Positions 8,140 to 15,040 of a stretch of 32,864 nt of DNA are shown one piece after another. The DNA comes from Candidatus Roizmanbacteria bacterium GW2011_GWA2_37_7. Its GTDB lineage: Bacteria; Patescibacteriota; Microgenomatia; UBA1406; GWC2-37-13. A program made the translations under genes and the position numbers. The stretch is taken from NCBI GenBank assembly GCA_000990445.1, contig LBTJ01000003.1, positions 1-32,864 of the forward strand, given 5' to 3'. The notes below the pieces were generated by a model that saw nothing but the letters and a program-made list of their open reading frames with translations, did not search any database and was not told where the DNA came from. Position 1 is the first letter of the stretch. Each line of letters opens with the position of its first letter.

Positions 8140-8424
8140 TGAGGTACTGTTTCATAATAATAAATAGGTGAGAAAGATTTCGCCAGAAGATGTGTACTGC
8201 AAACGTTACTATTAATATAGTAGTAATAGTAGTTCGATTGTGTAACGCGTATCGTCAAGCGAATAACGTACAAGTTATCCGTTTCACGTTATACCCTTCG
8301 CACTTGAGAATGCTACGAGTATATACACTCGTAAGCTCATTTCGTGATGAAATATTTGCAAAATGAGCAACGATTAGTATATACGTTACACATCTGCTTC
8401 GTCTATTCTTTCAATAAATAATAA
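8140..8424. other. rpsO-pnp spacer rich in inverted repeats
   Basis: No gene is seen in these 285 bases. They contain several potential hairpins: ACGAGT/ACTCGT at 8315-8332, GCTCATTT/AAATGAGC at 8335-8368, TTACTATT/AATAGTA near 8205-8232, and outer GTGTAACG (about 8240) with CGTTACAC (8384-8391). In E. coli the equivalent spacer carries a processing hairpin through which PNPase controls its own mRNA; a similar role is possible. The clustering also fits an inserted non-autonomous element that removed the pnp 5' end. Confidence 0.4.
8377..8391 (-). repeat. GTGTAACGTATA-type repeat, copy 1
   Basis: The minus strand reads GTGTAACGTATATAC. A near copy, GTGTAACGTATAACG, is at 20891-20905 on the plus strand (first 12 bases identical), and degenerate versions (GTATAACGTG, GTGTAACGCGTAT) occur within the same spacer. 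Its function is unknown. Confidence 0.3.
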
Positions 8425-8700
8425 TTATTTCTTAAGTCCAATTTTATGAATGAGTTCTTTATATCTTTTTTCGTCAAGTTTTTGAAGATAATTGAGGATT
8501 CGTCTTCGTTTTGCAATCACCTTCAAAAGTCCGCGACGGGAATGATTATCTTTTTTATTTTCTTCAAGATGATTGGTCAGGCGCTGAATTTTAAATGTCA
8601 AGAGCGCAACTTGTACTTCTGGAGATCCTGTATCGCCTTTTTTTTGAGCAAATGTATCAATAATCTCTTGCTTTTTTTCCGGTAGCTGTATTTGAGCCAT
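8425..8700 (-). CDS. rpsO: 30S ribosomal protein S15
   Basis: The 91-residue protein matches S15 along its whole length: KKGDTGSPEVQVALLT, then LTNHLEENKKDNHSRRGLL and the tail KRRRILNYLQKLDEKRY. S15 binds 16S rRNA early in assembly of the 30S platform. It is upstream of pnp on the same strand, the widely conserved rpsO-pnp pair. The start ATG at 8700 (MAQIQLPEK) is unambiguous. No clear S15 autoregulatory pseudoknot was recognised in the short leader. Confidence 0.97.
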   Translation of the reverse strand: MAQIQLPEKKQEIIDTFAQKKGDTGSPEVQVALLTFKIQRLTNHLEENKKDNHSRRGLLKVIAKRRRILNYLQKLDEKRYKELIHKIGLKK

Positions 8701-8771
8701 TATGGTAAATATGAATGAAAATGTATTTTTTCTATGAGCTTTCTGTAAATAACAAAAGCAATGTGTAGAAT

Positions 8772-8777
8772 TATAAT
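8772..8777 (+). promoter_or_regulatory. Predicted -10 box between rpsO and the metG operon
   Basis: TATAAT lies 30 bases before ATG 8808. The surrounding TATTATAATT gives a TATAAT on the opposite strand too, so the site could serve both directions. No convincing -35 hexamer was found. Confidence 0.3.
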
Positions 8778-8807
8778 AGATACAGAACTAAGTTGCAAGC
8801 TTGAATC

Positions 8808-9140
8808 ATGAACTCAAACAGACTTTTTAGACAACGTATACATTCACTCAAACCACATATTCTTTTTTTGCTTATTGTTGTGATTGGGTTTATTGTCTGG
8901 TTTATTCCTCCGAAACATGTGGGAATTGTTCTTATGGTTATTACCGGCATAAGCGTAGTTACCTACATAGCATCTTCATATTTTTTTTCAAAAAAGCGAC
9001 AGGTGATGATTACTTCATTTATTGCACTTACGCTCTGTATGAGTTATTTACTTGGATTTCATGTTCTAAATACATTGCTCCTTCTATCATTTATAATTGT
9101 TGTGGCAAAGCTATTTCCAAATAAGAAAAAGATTGAATAG
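8808..9140 (+). CDS. Small hydrophobic membrane protein
   Basis: A 110-residue protein with a basic N-terminus (MNSNRLFRQRIHSLKPH) and about four predicted membrane segments, spanning residues about 18-32, 38-58, 68-84 and 86-103, ending in a lysine-rich tail. No family is recognised. It stops 10 bases before metG and is probably cotranscribed with it. Composition and the absence of conserved polar residues within the helices give no hint of function. Confidence 0.65.
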   Translation: MNSNRLFRQRIHSLKPHILFLLIVVIGFIVWFIPPKHVGIVLMVITGISVVTYIASSYFFSKKRQVMITSFIALTLCMSYLLGFHVLNTLLLLSFIIVVAKLFPNKKKIE

Positions 9141-9150
9141 TTTATCGAAT

Positions 9151-10569
9151 ATGTCAAACAAATATATCACCACCACACTTCCGTATGTCAACTCCGATCC
9201 GCATATCGGGTTTGCTCTTGAGATCGTGCAGGCAGACGTATGGGCGCGTGCACAAAAGCTTATTGGAAATACTGTTATCTTCAACACAGGCACCGATGAA
9301 CATGGGGCCAAAATCTATGAAAAAGCTAAAGAGCAGGGCAAAGAACCTCAAAAATTTGTTGATGAGTACGCTTCAAAATTTGATAATCTCAAATCAGCAT
9401 TACATCTGTGTTATACAAATTTTATTCGCACAACTGCTCCTCATCATAAACAAGCTGCGCAAGAGTTTTGGAAACGTTGTGACAGAAATGGAGATATCTA
9501 TAAAAAAAACTATAAAATTAAATACTGTGTTGGGTGTGAGCTTGAGAAAACAGATTCAGAACTCAAAGATGGCTGCTGCCCGCTTCATCCAAACCGTGAA
9601 ATCGACTATATCGAGGAAAAAAACTATTTTTTTAGATTTTCCAAATACCAGAAACAGCTGCTCAAGCTCTATGACGAACAACCAGATTTTGTACAACCTG
9701 CGCATCGTCTTGCAGAGATCCGGAACTTTGTGAAATCTGGACTTGAAGACTTCAGCATTTCACGACTCAAAAACAAAATGCCCTGGGGTGTGCCGGTACC
9801 GAGTGATGATGAGCAAGTGATGTATGTATGGTTTGACGCGCTTATAAATTATATCTCGACTCTTGGCTGGCCATATGATGAAAAAAAATTCAGTGACTTT
9901 TGGCCAGGGATCCAGGTTGCTGGAAAAGACAATCTCAGACAGCAATCTGCTATGTGGCAAGCCATGCTCATTTCAGCAAGATTACCACCATCAAAGCACA
10001 TTTTTATCCATGGTTTTATTTCCATGAATGGACAAAAAATAAGTAAATCAACAGGAAATGTTGTGGATCCGTTTGAGCTTGTCAAAAAATATGGAACTGA
10101 CGCGGTGCGTTATTATCTGCTTCGTGAGATTCCAACTCTTGATGATGGTGATTTTTCCTATGATCGGATGGAACAACTCTATGATGCTGATTTAGCCAAC
10201 GAGTTGGGAAATCTTGTTTCGAGAGTAACCACTTTGGCTGCAAAAGACGGCATTGTTCAACATGAACCAGTTACTGTTTTTCTACAAAATAAAATATATA
10301 TCAAGCTCATAGAACAGTTTAATTTTTCTTACGTTCTTGAGGATATCTGGAATACGATAAAAACCACAAACAAACTCATAAATGATACCGCTCCCTGGAA
10401 GCTGGAAAAGGCAGTAAGAGAGAAACTTCTGAAAACGTGGCTTACGCAGTTACAAAATCTTGCAATCAATCTTTCTCCATTCCTGCCTGAAACTTCGGAA
10501 AAAATAATTTCCGCAACAAGCGGTACAATTAAGAAAATACAACCACTATTTCCGCGCCTATCAAAATAA
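9151..10569 (+). CDS. metG: Methionyl-tRNA synthetase, short form
   Basis: Charges tRNA-Met with methionine. The start is placed at ATG 9151 (MSNKYITTTLPYVNSDPHIGF) because the track ORF start lies inside the preceding gene and adds 18 residues unlike the family. Visible are the class I HIGH motif (PHIG, about residue 14), a zinc-binding stretch with CVGCELE and CCPLHP, the KMSKS equivalent KISKS near 296, and a C-terminal helical anticodon-binding domain. At 473 residues it lacks the C-terminal tRNA-binding appendix found in many bacteria, common in reduced genomes. Confidence 0.95.
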   Translation: MSNKYITTTLPYVNSDPHIGFALEIVQADVWARAQKLIGNTVIFNTGTDEHGAKIYEKAKEQGKEPQKFVDEYASKFDNLKSALHLCYTNFIRTTAPHHKQAAQEFWKRCDRNGDIYKKNYKIKYCVGCELEKTDSELKDGCCPLHPNREIDYIEEKNYFFRFSKYQKQLLKLYDEQPDFVQPAHRLAEIRNFVKSGLEDFSISRLKNKMPWGVPVPSDDEQVMYVWFDALINYISTLGWPYDEKKFSDFWPGIQVAGKDNLRQQSAMWQAMLISARLPPSKHIFIHGFISMNGQKISKSTGNVVDPFELVKKYGTDAVRYYLLREIPTLDDGDFSYDRMEQLYDADLANELGNLVSRVTTLAAKDGIVQHEPVTVFLQNKIYIKLIEQFNFSYVLEDIWNTIKTTNKLINDTAPWKLEKAVREKLLKTWLTQLQNLAINLSPFLPETSEKIISATSGTIKKIQPLFPRLSK

Positions 10570-10592
10570 TAGTATTAAAAAATCATTACGGG

Positions 10593-10598
10593 TATAAT
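10593..10598 (+). promoter_or_regulatory. Predicted -10 box for the penicillin-binding protein gene
   Basis: TATAAT lies 11 bases before ATG 10610, so the predicted transcript would have a leader of only about 5 bases. The preceding -35 region (AGTATT at 17 bases) is weak. Confidence 0.4.
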
Positions 10599-10609
10599 GA
10601 ATCTTTAAA

Positions 10610-12736
10610 ATGAAAATAATAAGCAAGCTATTTCATTCAAAGACTTTGAAAAAAAGACTGTGGATTTTCTCATTTATCAGTTTTGGCGGACTTTTTGTTT
10701 CGCTCATAACAGCAGTCTTTGTGTATTCATATATATTTGTCGGCTTACCTTCGCCATACTCACTCAAAGATTACAAGGCAGTGCCGATTTCAAGTCAGAT
10801 TTATGATCGAAATGGTCAACTTTTATATGAAGTCTATCGCGATGAAAATAGAACGCCAGTCAAACTCACAACACTTCCAAAACAACTTATTGAAGCAACG
10901 ATTGCTGTTGAAGATAAAGATTTCTACAAACACGGAGGGATTTCTCTTATTTCAGGAATGCTTCGTGCGATAAAAGAAAATCTTCAAAGCAGCAGACTGC
11001 AGGGTGGCTCAACTATCACACAGCAGTTGGTCAAAAGCGCACTCTTGACGCCTGAACGAACCATACAAAGAAAAATAAAAGAAATAATTCTAGCAATCTG
11101 GGTTGAACAAATTTTTTCAAAAGATGAGATACTGGAAATGTATCTCAATCAAGTGCCGTATGGAGGCTCTTCTTATGGTATCGGTCAGGCAGCAAAAACA
11201 TATTATGAAAAAACACCGGATGAACTTGAGCTTCATGAAGCAGCGCTCCTGGCCGGACTTCCTCAAGCTCCAACTACGTACTCGCCTCATACCAATCCTG
11301 ATCGTGCAAAAGCCAGACGAGACAATGTGTTGAGAAGAATGTATGAAGAAGAATATATCACCGAACAGCAGATGGATGCTGCTATGAAAAAACCCATTGA
11401 AGTCCTGCCTCCAAGAACTAAAATTAAAGCGCCTCATTTTGTGTTTGAAGTAAAAAAACTTCTTGAGCAAGAGTATGGACTCAAGCAACTTGAAGAAGGC
11501 GGTCTAAAAGTGACAACAACGCTTGATCTTGAAATCCAAGAGGAAACAGAAAAAATTGTTCAGGAGGAGATTGAGGATATAGCTCGGCTTAAGGTTACAA
11601 ACGGCGCAGTTCTGGTGACCCGTCCGCCAACAGGCGAGATTCTTGCGATGGTCGGATCAGTGAATTATTTTGATGGCGGATCAGGAGCATTCAATGTTAC
11701 TACTGCGGGTACTCGGCAGCCAGGATCATCGATTAAACCCATAAATTATGCTGTTGGCATTGAGAGAGGGATTGTAACCGCATCAACCATGTTTCTCGAT
11801 GTACCCACATGTTTTTCAAATCCAGGGCAGCCGAAAGCGTATTGTCCAAAAAATTATGACGGATCATTTCATGGGCCGGTTCAACTTCGATATGCTTTAG
11901 CAAATTCATACAATATTCCAGCAGTCAAAATGCTCGCATTTAATGGAGTCAAAAATTTTATCGCATCTTCTTCTGCATTTTTGATAACGTCATTTAAGAA
12001 TCCGTCACAATACGGGCTTAAAACCGGAAAAACAATCTATGAATTGAAAGATTATAATTTTGTTCAAGATGTAAAAGAACCGATCGACCGACCAAATTAT
12101 CTCTCCATGAAAGCCGAAAAAGCAATTTCAGAAGGGACCGCATTTATTATTTCTCATATTCTTTCCGACAACAATGCACGTTCTTCTGCTTTTGGTACAA
12201 ACTCGGAGCTGGTGATCAAAGACAAAACCGTGTCTGTTAAAACAGGTACTACAAACGATCTGCGGGACAACTGGACGATTGGATATACGCCGAATTTTGC
12301 TGTGACTGTATGGGTTGGAAATAATGATTTTACACCGATGGCGCAAGGAATTGCTTCCGGACTGACTGGTGCGTCGCCTATCTGGAACCGTACCATGACG
12401 TATATCCTGGAAAATCAACCCGATCTACCTCCAGTCAAACCTTCATCGGTTATCGGCATGCAGGTTTGCAGTGATACCGGTGTGATAGCTGGAAAACAAG
12501 AAGGGGGCTACAACTGTCCGACACGATTTGAATATCTGATCCAAGGGACAAACTCAACCGCAAATGTATACCGCAAACAAGTCCCGGTCAACCGAGATAC
12601 TGATCAGTATCTCCCAGATCCAAATAACCCCGCAATTGAGATGCGTGAAAAAACAGTGATAAAAGATATGTTTGGTGAATACTGCGTGGACTGCAATCAC
12701 GAAGGTGAAACACGCCAGACTGTAACGGTACAATAA
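10610..12736 (+). CDS. Class A penicillin-binding protein (PBP1A-like)
   Basis: A 708-residue bifunctional peptidoglycan synthase. A single N-terminal membrane anchor (about residues 18-45) is followed by a GT51 glycosyltransferase domain with EDKDFYKHGG (about 100), GGSTITQQLVK and LNQVPYGG. The transpeptidase domain has SSIK (about 373), SYN (about 433) and KTGT (about 543), the three active-site motifs. The C-terminus is short, polar and has cysteines (YCVDCN). It indicates a peptidoglycan wall. It has its own predicted promoter and is followed by a dtd remnant. Confidence 0.95.
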   Translation: MKIISKLFHSKTLKKRLWIFSFISFGGLFVSLITAVFVYSYIFVGLPSPYSLKDYKAVPISSQIYDRNGQLLYEVYRDENRTPVKLTTLPKQLIEATIAVEDKDFYKHGGISLISGMLRAIKENLQSSRLQGGSTITQQLVKSALLTPERTIQRKIKEIILAIWVEQIFSKDEILEMYLNQVPYGGSSYGIGQAAKTYYEKTPDELELHEAALLAGLPQAPTTYSPHTNPDRAKARRDNVLRRMYEEEYITEQQMDAAMKKPIEVLPPRTKIKAPHFVFEVKKLLEQEYGLKQLEEGGLKVTTTLDLEIQEETEKIVQEEIEDIARLKVTNGAVLVTRPPTGEILAMVGSVNYFDGGSGAFNVTTAGTRQPGSSIKPINYAVGIERGIVTASTMFLDVPTCFSNPGQPKAYCPKNYDGSFHGPVQLRYALANSYNIPAVKMLAFNGVKNFIASSSAFLITSFKNPSQYGLKTGKTIYELKDYNFVQDVKEPIDRPNYLSMKAEKAISEGTAFIISHILSDNNARSSAFGTNSELVIKDKTVSVKTGTTNDLRDNWTIGYTPNFAVTVWVGNNDFTPMAQGIASGLTGASPIWNRTMTYILENQPDLPPVKPSSVIGMQVCSDTGVIAGKQEGGYNCPTRFEYLIQGTNSTANVYRKQVPVNRDTDQYLPDPNNPAIEMREKTVIKDMFGEYCVDCNHEGETRQTVTVQ

Positions 12737-12753
12737 ATTGACGAACCGATTGA

Positions 12754-12871
12754 CTAATCTATAAGCAATCGCAAGTAGAAGTCAAAACCGGGAAATTTGG
12801 AGCACTGAATGAAAGTTGAGATCATAAATGATGGGCCGGTGACAATTCTTCTTGATAGTAAAAATCTATAA
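12754..12871 (+). pseudogene. dtd: 3' remnant of D-aminoacyl-tRNA deacylase gene
   Basis: Two overlapping frames together read VEVKTGKFGAL then MKVEIINDGPVTILLDSKNL, ending at TAA 12869-12871. This matches the C-terminus of D-aminoacyl-tRNA deacylase (E. coli-type TGxFGAxMxVxLxNDGPVT). The join needs removal of one base (the A at 12808), so there is a +1 frameshift. Upstream of about 12754 an in-frame TGA occurs and no further DTD sequence is visible before the PBP stop, so roughly the first two thirds of the gene are gone. The enzyme removes D-amino acids from tRNA; this copy cannot be functional. Confidence 0.72.
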
Positions 12872-12880
12872 AATAATTTT

Positions 12881-13663
12881 CTACACTGGAATTTGCTTCT
12901 GAAAACCAAAACGATACATATAGAGAATAACTGCAATACCCCCATGGATCCGAAAGCCAATCCGTATAGCGTCCATATTCATAAAACTCGTGTGTTTGAA
13001 AAGCGGTTCTTTGGTCAAAACAATGCTCGAATATATAAAAAAGACAATAAGAAACACGGTAATAAAATCAAGGAATCGTGACGAAGAAATGTTTTGATGA
13101 TTCTTTAGAGTTTCCCGAATCAACTTTTTAGCATTCAATCCTACAGCTGCCGCAAGTGCTATCATGATCAATCTTCCAAGAGGTGCTATCGGGAAAAAAG
13201 GGAGAAAAATACTAAAACTCAATGTCACCATACAAAATAAAATAAACATGCGTTTGAATTTTGACTCACTCAAAAATATTTCATTCTGGTCTCGGGAAAC
13301 AAGACGTTTTGCAATATACAACGCCAGAATTGTCTGTACTGGAACCCACCAGACAAAGTTAACAAATACGAGATTAATCCAGTTGACGCTGAGAAACTGC
13401 GGTGCGATATATACGACACTCGGTCCCAAAACCTGCCACAAAAGACCAAAAAAAAGCGCCACCCATCCAATGGTTATATCGTGCAATTTATACCGAGTGA
13501 TAAGGTATTCAAGACAGGCAAAATAAAAAAAATAGTTGAGGAATATTGCGATTAGTAAAGTCTGGTTTACAACCAGATTGTTTACTCCTCGAAGAGAGTA
13601 TTCAGCAAGAACATTGAAGAAGGAAGCGATAATAACAATTTTCCAGCTTGTGTTGAGTTTCAT
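12881..13663 (-). CDS. Polytopic membrane protein of unknown function, cotranscribed with the TrpR-like repressor
   Basis: A 260-residue protein with about seven hydrophobic segments and positively charged loops (KFKR, KKLIRETLKNHQ). No family is recognised. It starts 5 bases after the repressor gene stop and so probably shares its transcript. It sits opposite the histidine operon, and membrane proteins next to amino-acid repressors are often transporters, but nothing in the sequence shows transport and it is shorter than common permeases. ATG 13663 (MKLNTSWKIVI) is the only good start. Confidence 0.7.
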   Translation of the reverse strand: MKLNTSWKIVIIASFFNVLAEYSLRGVNNLVVNQTLLIAIFLNYFFYFACLEYLITRYKLHDITIGWVALFFGLLWQVLGPSVVYIAPQFLSVNWINLVFVNFVWWVPVQTILALYIAKRLVSRDQNEIFLSESKFKRMFILFCMVTLSFSIFLPFFPIAPLGRLIMIALAAAVGLNAKKLIRETLKNHQNISSSRFLDFITVFLIVFFIYSSIVLTKEPLFKHTSFMNMDAIRIGFRIHGGIAVILYMYRFGFQKQIPV

Positions 13664-13668
13664 ATGTA

Positions 13669-13968
13669 TTATTTTAATAGTTGCAATACACTATTATATC
13701 CCCCGCATCCATTCTTGAGCCATAATGCTACACGAGTAACAGTGGTGGTTGAGGTTTTCATTTTCTTTGCGATTTCTATATATGACAGATTCGTGGTGTA
13801 AAGTAATTGCGCTATTGCGATTCTGCGACCAAACTCTTCAAGTTCTTTGGGTGTCAGCAAATCACGAAGTAAATTCAGTGCTTCTTGTATTGTTTGAACT
13901 TTAGTAATGGCTTCTGCAAGAAGTTTCTCGTTTACTGAATGGGAAATATAGTTTTTCTGGTTTGTCAT
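13669..13968 (-). CDS. TrpR/YerC-family transcriptional repressor, candidate histidine regulator
   Basis: The 99-residue protein fits the TrpR/YerC family: AITKVQTIQEALNLLRDLLTPKELEEFGRRIAIAQLL, then a helix-turn-helix LSYIEIAKKMKTSTTTVTRVALWL. Length is typical. It is transcribed divergently from the his operon across a 51-base gap containing both predicted promoters and a TrpR-like palindrome. From memory, TrpR-like proteins (named HisR/YerC) have been linked by comparative genomics to histidine genes in Gram-positive bacteria; the context here agrees. The predicted promoter puts +1 on the start codon, so the mRNA would be leaderless. The ligand is inferred to be histidine. Confidence 0.88.
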   Translation of the reverse strand: MTNQKNYISHSVNEKLLAEAITKVQTIQEALNLLRDLLTPKELEEFGRRIAIAQLLYTTNLSYIEIAKKMKTSTTTVTRVALWLKNGCGGYNSVLQLLK

Positions 13969-13974
13969 GAAACA

Positions 13975-13980
13975 ATTATA
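13975..13980 (-). promoter_or_regulatory. Extended -10 promoter of the TrpR-like repressor gene
   Basis: On the minus strand TGTTATAAT (TGN plus TATAAT) ends 6 bases before ATG 13968, so the predicted +1 is the A of the start codon. No good -35 box is seen, as expected for an extended -10 promoter. Confidence 0.55.
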
Positions 13981-13984
13981 ACAC

Positions 13985-14013
13985 TTGACAAATCAATATC
14001 ATCATGTTAACAT
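13985..14013 (+). promoter_or_regulatory. Predicted promoter of the histidine operon
   Basis: A perfect -35 TTGACA (13985-13990), a 17-base spacer and TAACAT (14008-14013, 4 of 6 matches) place +1 at about 14020, the A of the leader-peptide ATG. The -10 box is covered by the CATGTTAACATG palindrome. The -35 box lies only 5 bases from the -10 of the opposing repressor promoter. Confidence 0.6.
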
Positions 14014-14014
14014 G
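14003..14014. promoter_or_regulatory. Candidate TrpR-family operator
   Basis: CATGTTAACATG is a perfect 12-bp palindrome over the his -10 box. The E. coli TrpR operator core is CTAGTTAACTAG, sharing the centre GTTAAC and the half-site spacing. It sits at -35 to -46 from the predicted repressor-gene start, so one site could repress his and control the repressor gene. No second copy was noticed in the window. Confidence 0.6.
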
Positions 14015-14019
14015 CTAAT

Positions 14020-14082
14020 ATGAGTCAACAATCATTGAATACAACTGTTTCTATTCATCATCTCCTCGCATCTGCGGGGTAA
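14020..14082 (+). CDS. hisL: his operon leader peptide with tandem histidines
   Basis: A 20-codon frame reads MSQQSLNTTVSIHHLLASAG and stops with TAA at 14080. Two adjacent His codons (CAT CAT, 14056-14061) lie just upstream of the pause hairpin of the attenuator. The predicted transcript starts on this ATG, so it would be translated as a leaderless mRNA; no Shine-Dalgarno could exist. Two His codons are few compared with the seven of E. coli hisL, but the geometry is right: a ribosome stalled there leaves the 14074-14080 strand free, and one at the stop covers it. Too short for the ORF track. Confidence 0.65.
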   Translation: MSQQSLNTTVSIHHLLASAG

Positions 14083-14109
14083 ATTTGTATTGAAAACTTT
14101 TCAATTATC
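14064..14109 (+). promoter_or_regulatory. his attenuator: pause hairpin and antiterminator
   Basis: Segment 1:2 is CCTCGC-ATCT-GCGGGG (14064-14079, one G-U pair). Segment 2:3 is GCGGGGT (14074-14080) with ACCCCGC (14110-14116), 7 perfect pairs that would enclose a second perfect stem, ATTGAAAA-C-TTTTCAAT (14089-14105). Segment 3 is also the 5' arm of the terminator, so the 2:3 and 3:4 structures exclude each other, as in classical amino-acid attenuators. Confidence 0.7.
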
Positions 14110-14132
14110 ACCCCGCGAAGGCGGGGTTTTTT
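14110..14132 (+). terminator. Rho-independent attenuator terminator of the his operon
   Basis: ACCCCGC-GAAG-GCGGGGT is a perfect 7-bp stem with a 4-base loop, merging into a run of six T (14127-14132). It ends 32 bases before hisG, so it can only act on his leader transcripts. It is the strongest intrinsic terminator seen in the window. Confidence 0.85.
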
Positions 14133-14164
14133 AATGGCTCATTTTAATTATTTATTATATTTTT

Positions 14165-15040
14165 ATGAAAACTGATTTTAACAATAACAATCTTAAACTA
14201 GCAATCCAAAAAAAAGGCAGACTCACAGACGATACGATTCTTTTTCTTGAAAATGCTGGTCTCATACTTGATACCGATGGTCAAAGGCTATTTGCCAAAT
14301 GCAGAAATTATCCTTTAGATATCGTATTTGTCCGTGATGACGATATTCCCGATTTTGTTGAAAACAGTACGGTCGATATCGGTATTGTGGGTGAAAATAT
14401 TCTGTACGAAAAAAATTCACGAGTACAAAAAATGTTATTGCTAAACTTTGGATATTGCCGACTGGTAATCGCAGTACAAAAAGATTTACCAATTTCAAAT
14501 ATCGGTGATCTCAACAAGTCTAAAATAACTACCTCGTATCCTCGAAGTGTTCAACGATTTTTTAATAGTCAAAACATCCCCGTTGATATTCTCGAAGTAA
14601 AAGGATCGGTCGAGCTCTCTCCTGCTCTGGGGATTTCTTCGGTTGTTGCCGATCTCACATCAACCGGCAGTACGCTTGCCATTTGCGATCTGAGGATCAT
14701 TGAAACAATTTTTGAATCACAGGCAGTACTTATTTCGCGAACAAATATCAACAATAGAAGGCAAGGGCTAATTGACAGCCTTATTTTCCGGTTTAAAGCG
14801 TTTCTAGAAGCACAAAAATACAAGTACGTCATGATAAATGCACCAGAAGAAAAACTCGAACAAATAACAAAAATCGTACATGGTCTCAAAAGTCCCACCG
14901 TTACTCCTCTTGCAATAAAGGGTTGGATATCTATCCAGACAGCAATACAAGAAAATGTATTTTGGGAAAAGATAGAAAAAATAAAAGAAATAGGCGCTTC
15001 GGGAATAATTGCATTACCAATTGAAAAATTAATTATATGA
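14165..15040 (+). CDS. hisG: ATP phosphoribosyltransferase, long form
   Basis: Catalyses the first step of histidine synthesis, joining PRPP and ATP. At 291 residues with a C-terminal domain (KSPTVTPLAIKGWISIQTAI, then GASGIIALPIEKLI) it is the long HisG type, which carries its own histidine-binding regulatory domain and needs no HisZ. The N-terminus LAIQKKGRLTDDTILFLENAG and the block VELSPALGISSVVADLTSTG are typical. There is no Shine-Dalgarno; a 13-codon frame starting right after the terminator (ATG 14134) overlaps the hisG start in another frame and might assist initiation. It overlaps hisD by ATGA. Confidence 0.96.
   Translation: MKTDFNNNNLKLAIQKKGRLTDDTILFLENAGLILDTDGQRLFAKCRNYPLDIVFVRDDDIPDFVENSTVDIGIVGENILYEKNSRVQKMLLLNFGYCRLVIAVQKDLPISNIGDLNKSKITTSYPRSVQRFFNSQNIPVDILEVKGSVELSPALGISSVVADLTSTGSTLAICDLRIIETIFESQAVLISRTNINNRRQGLIDSLIFRFKAFLEAQKYKYVMINAPEEKLEQITKIVHGLKSPTVTPLAIKGWISIQTAIQENVFWEKIEKIKEIGASGIIALPIEKLII

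Noticed and set aside
8140-8200. Recoding of TGA as glycine (as in SR1/Gracilibacteria) to extend pnp upstream
   Set aside because: Reading through the TGA gives text with no PNPase N-terminal motif, and no other gene in the window needs TGA recoding; several genes end properly in TGA.
14020-14132. T-box, riboswitch or TRAP-type control of the his operon
   Set aside because: No T-box sequence, aptamer-like conserved core or GAG/UAG repeats are visible; the His-His peptide and alternative stems explain the region more simply.
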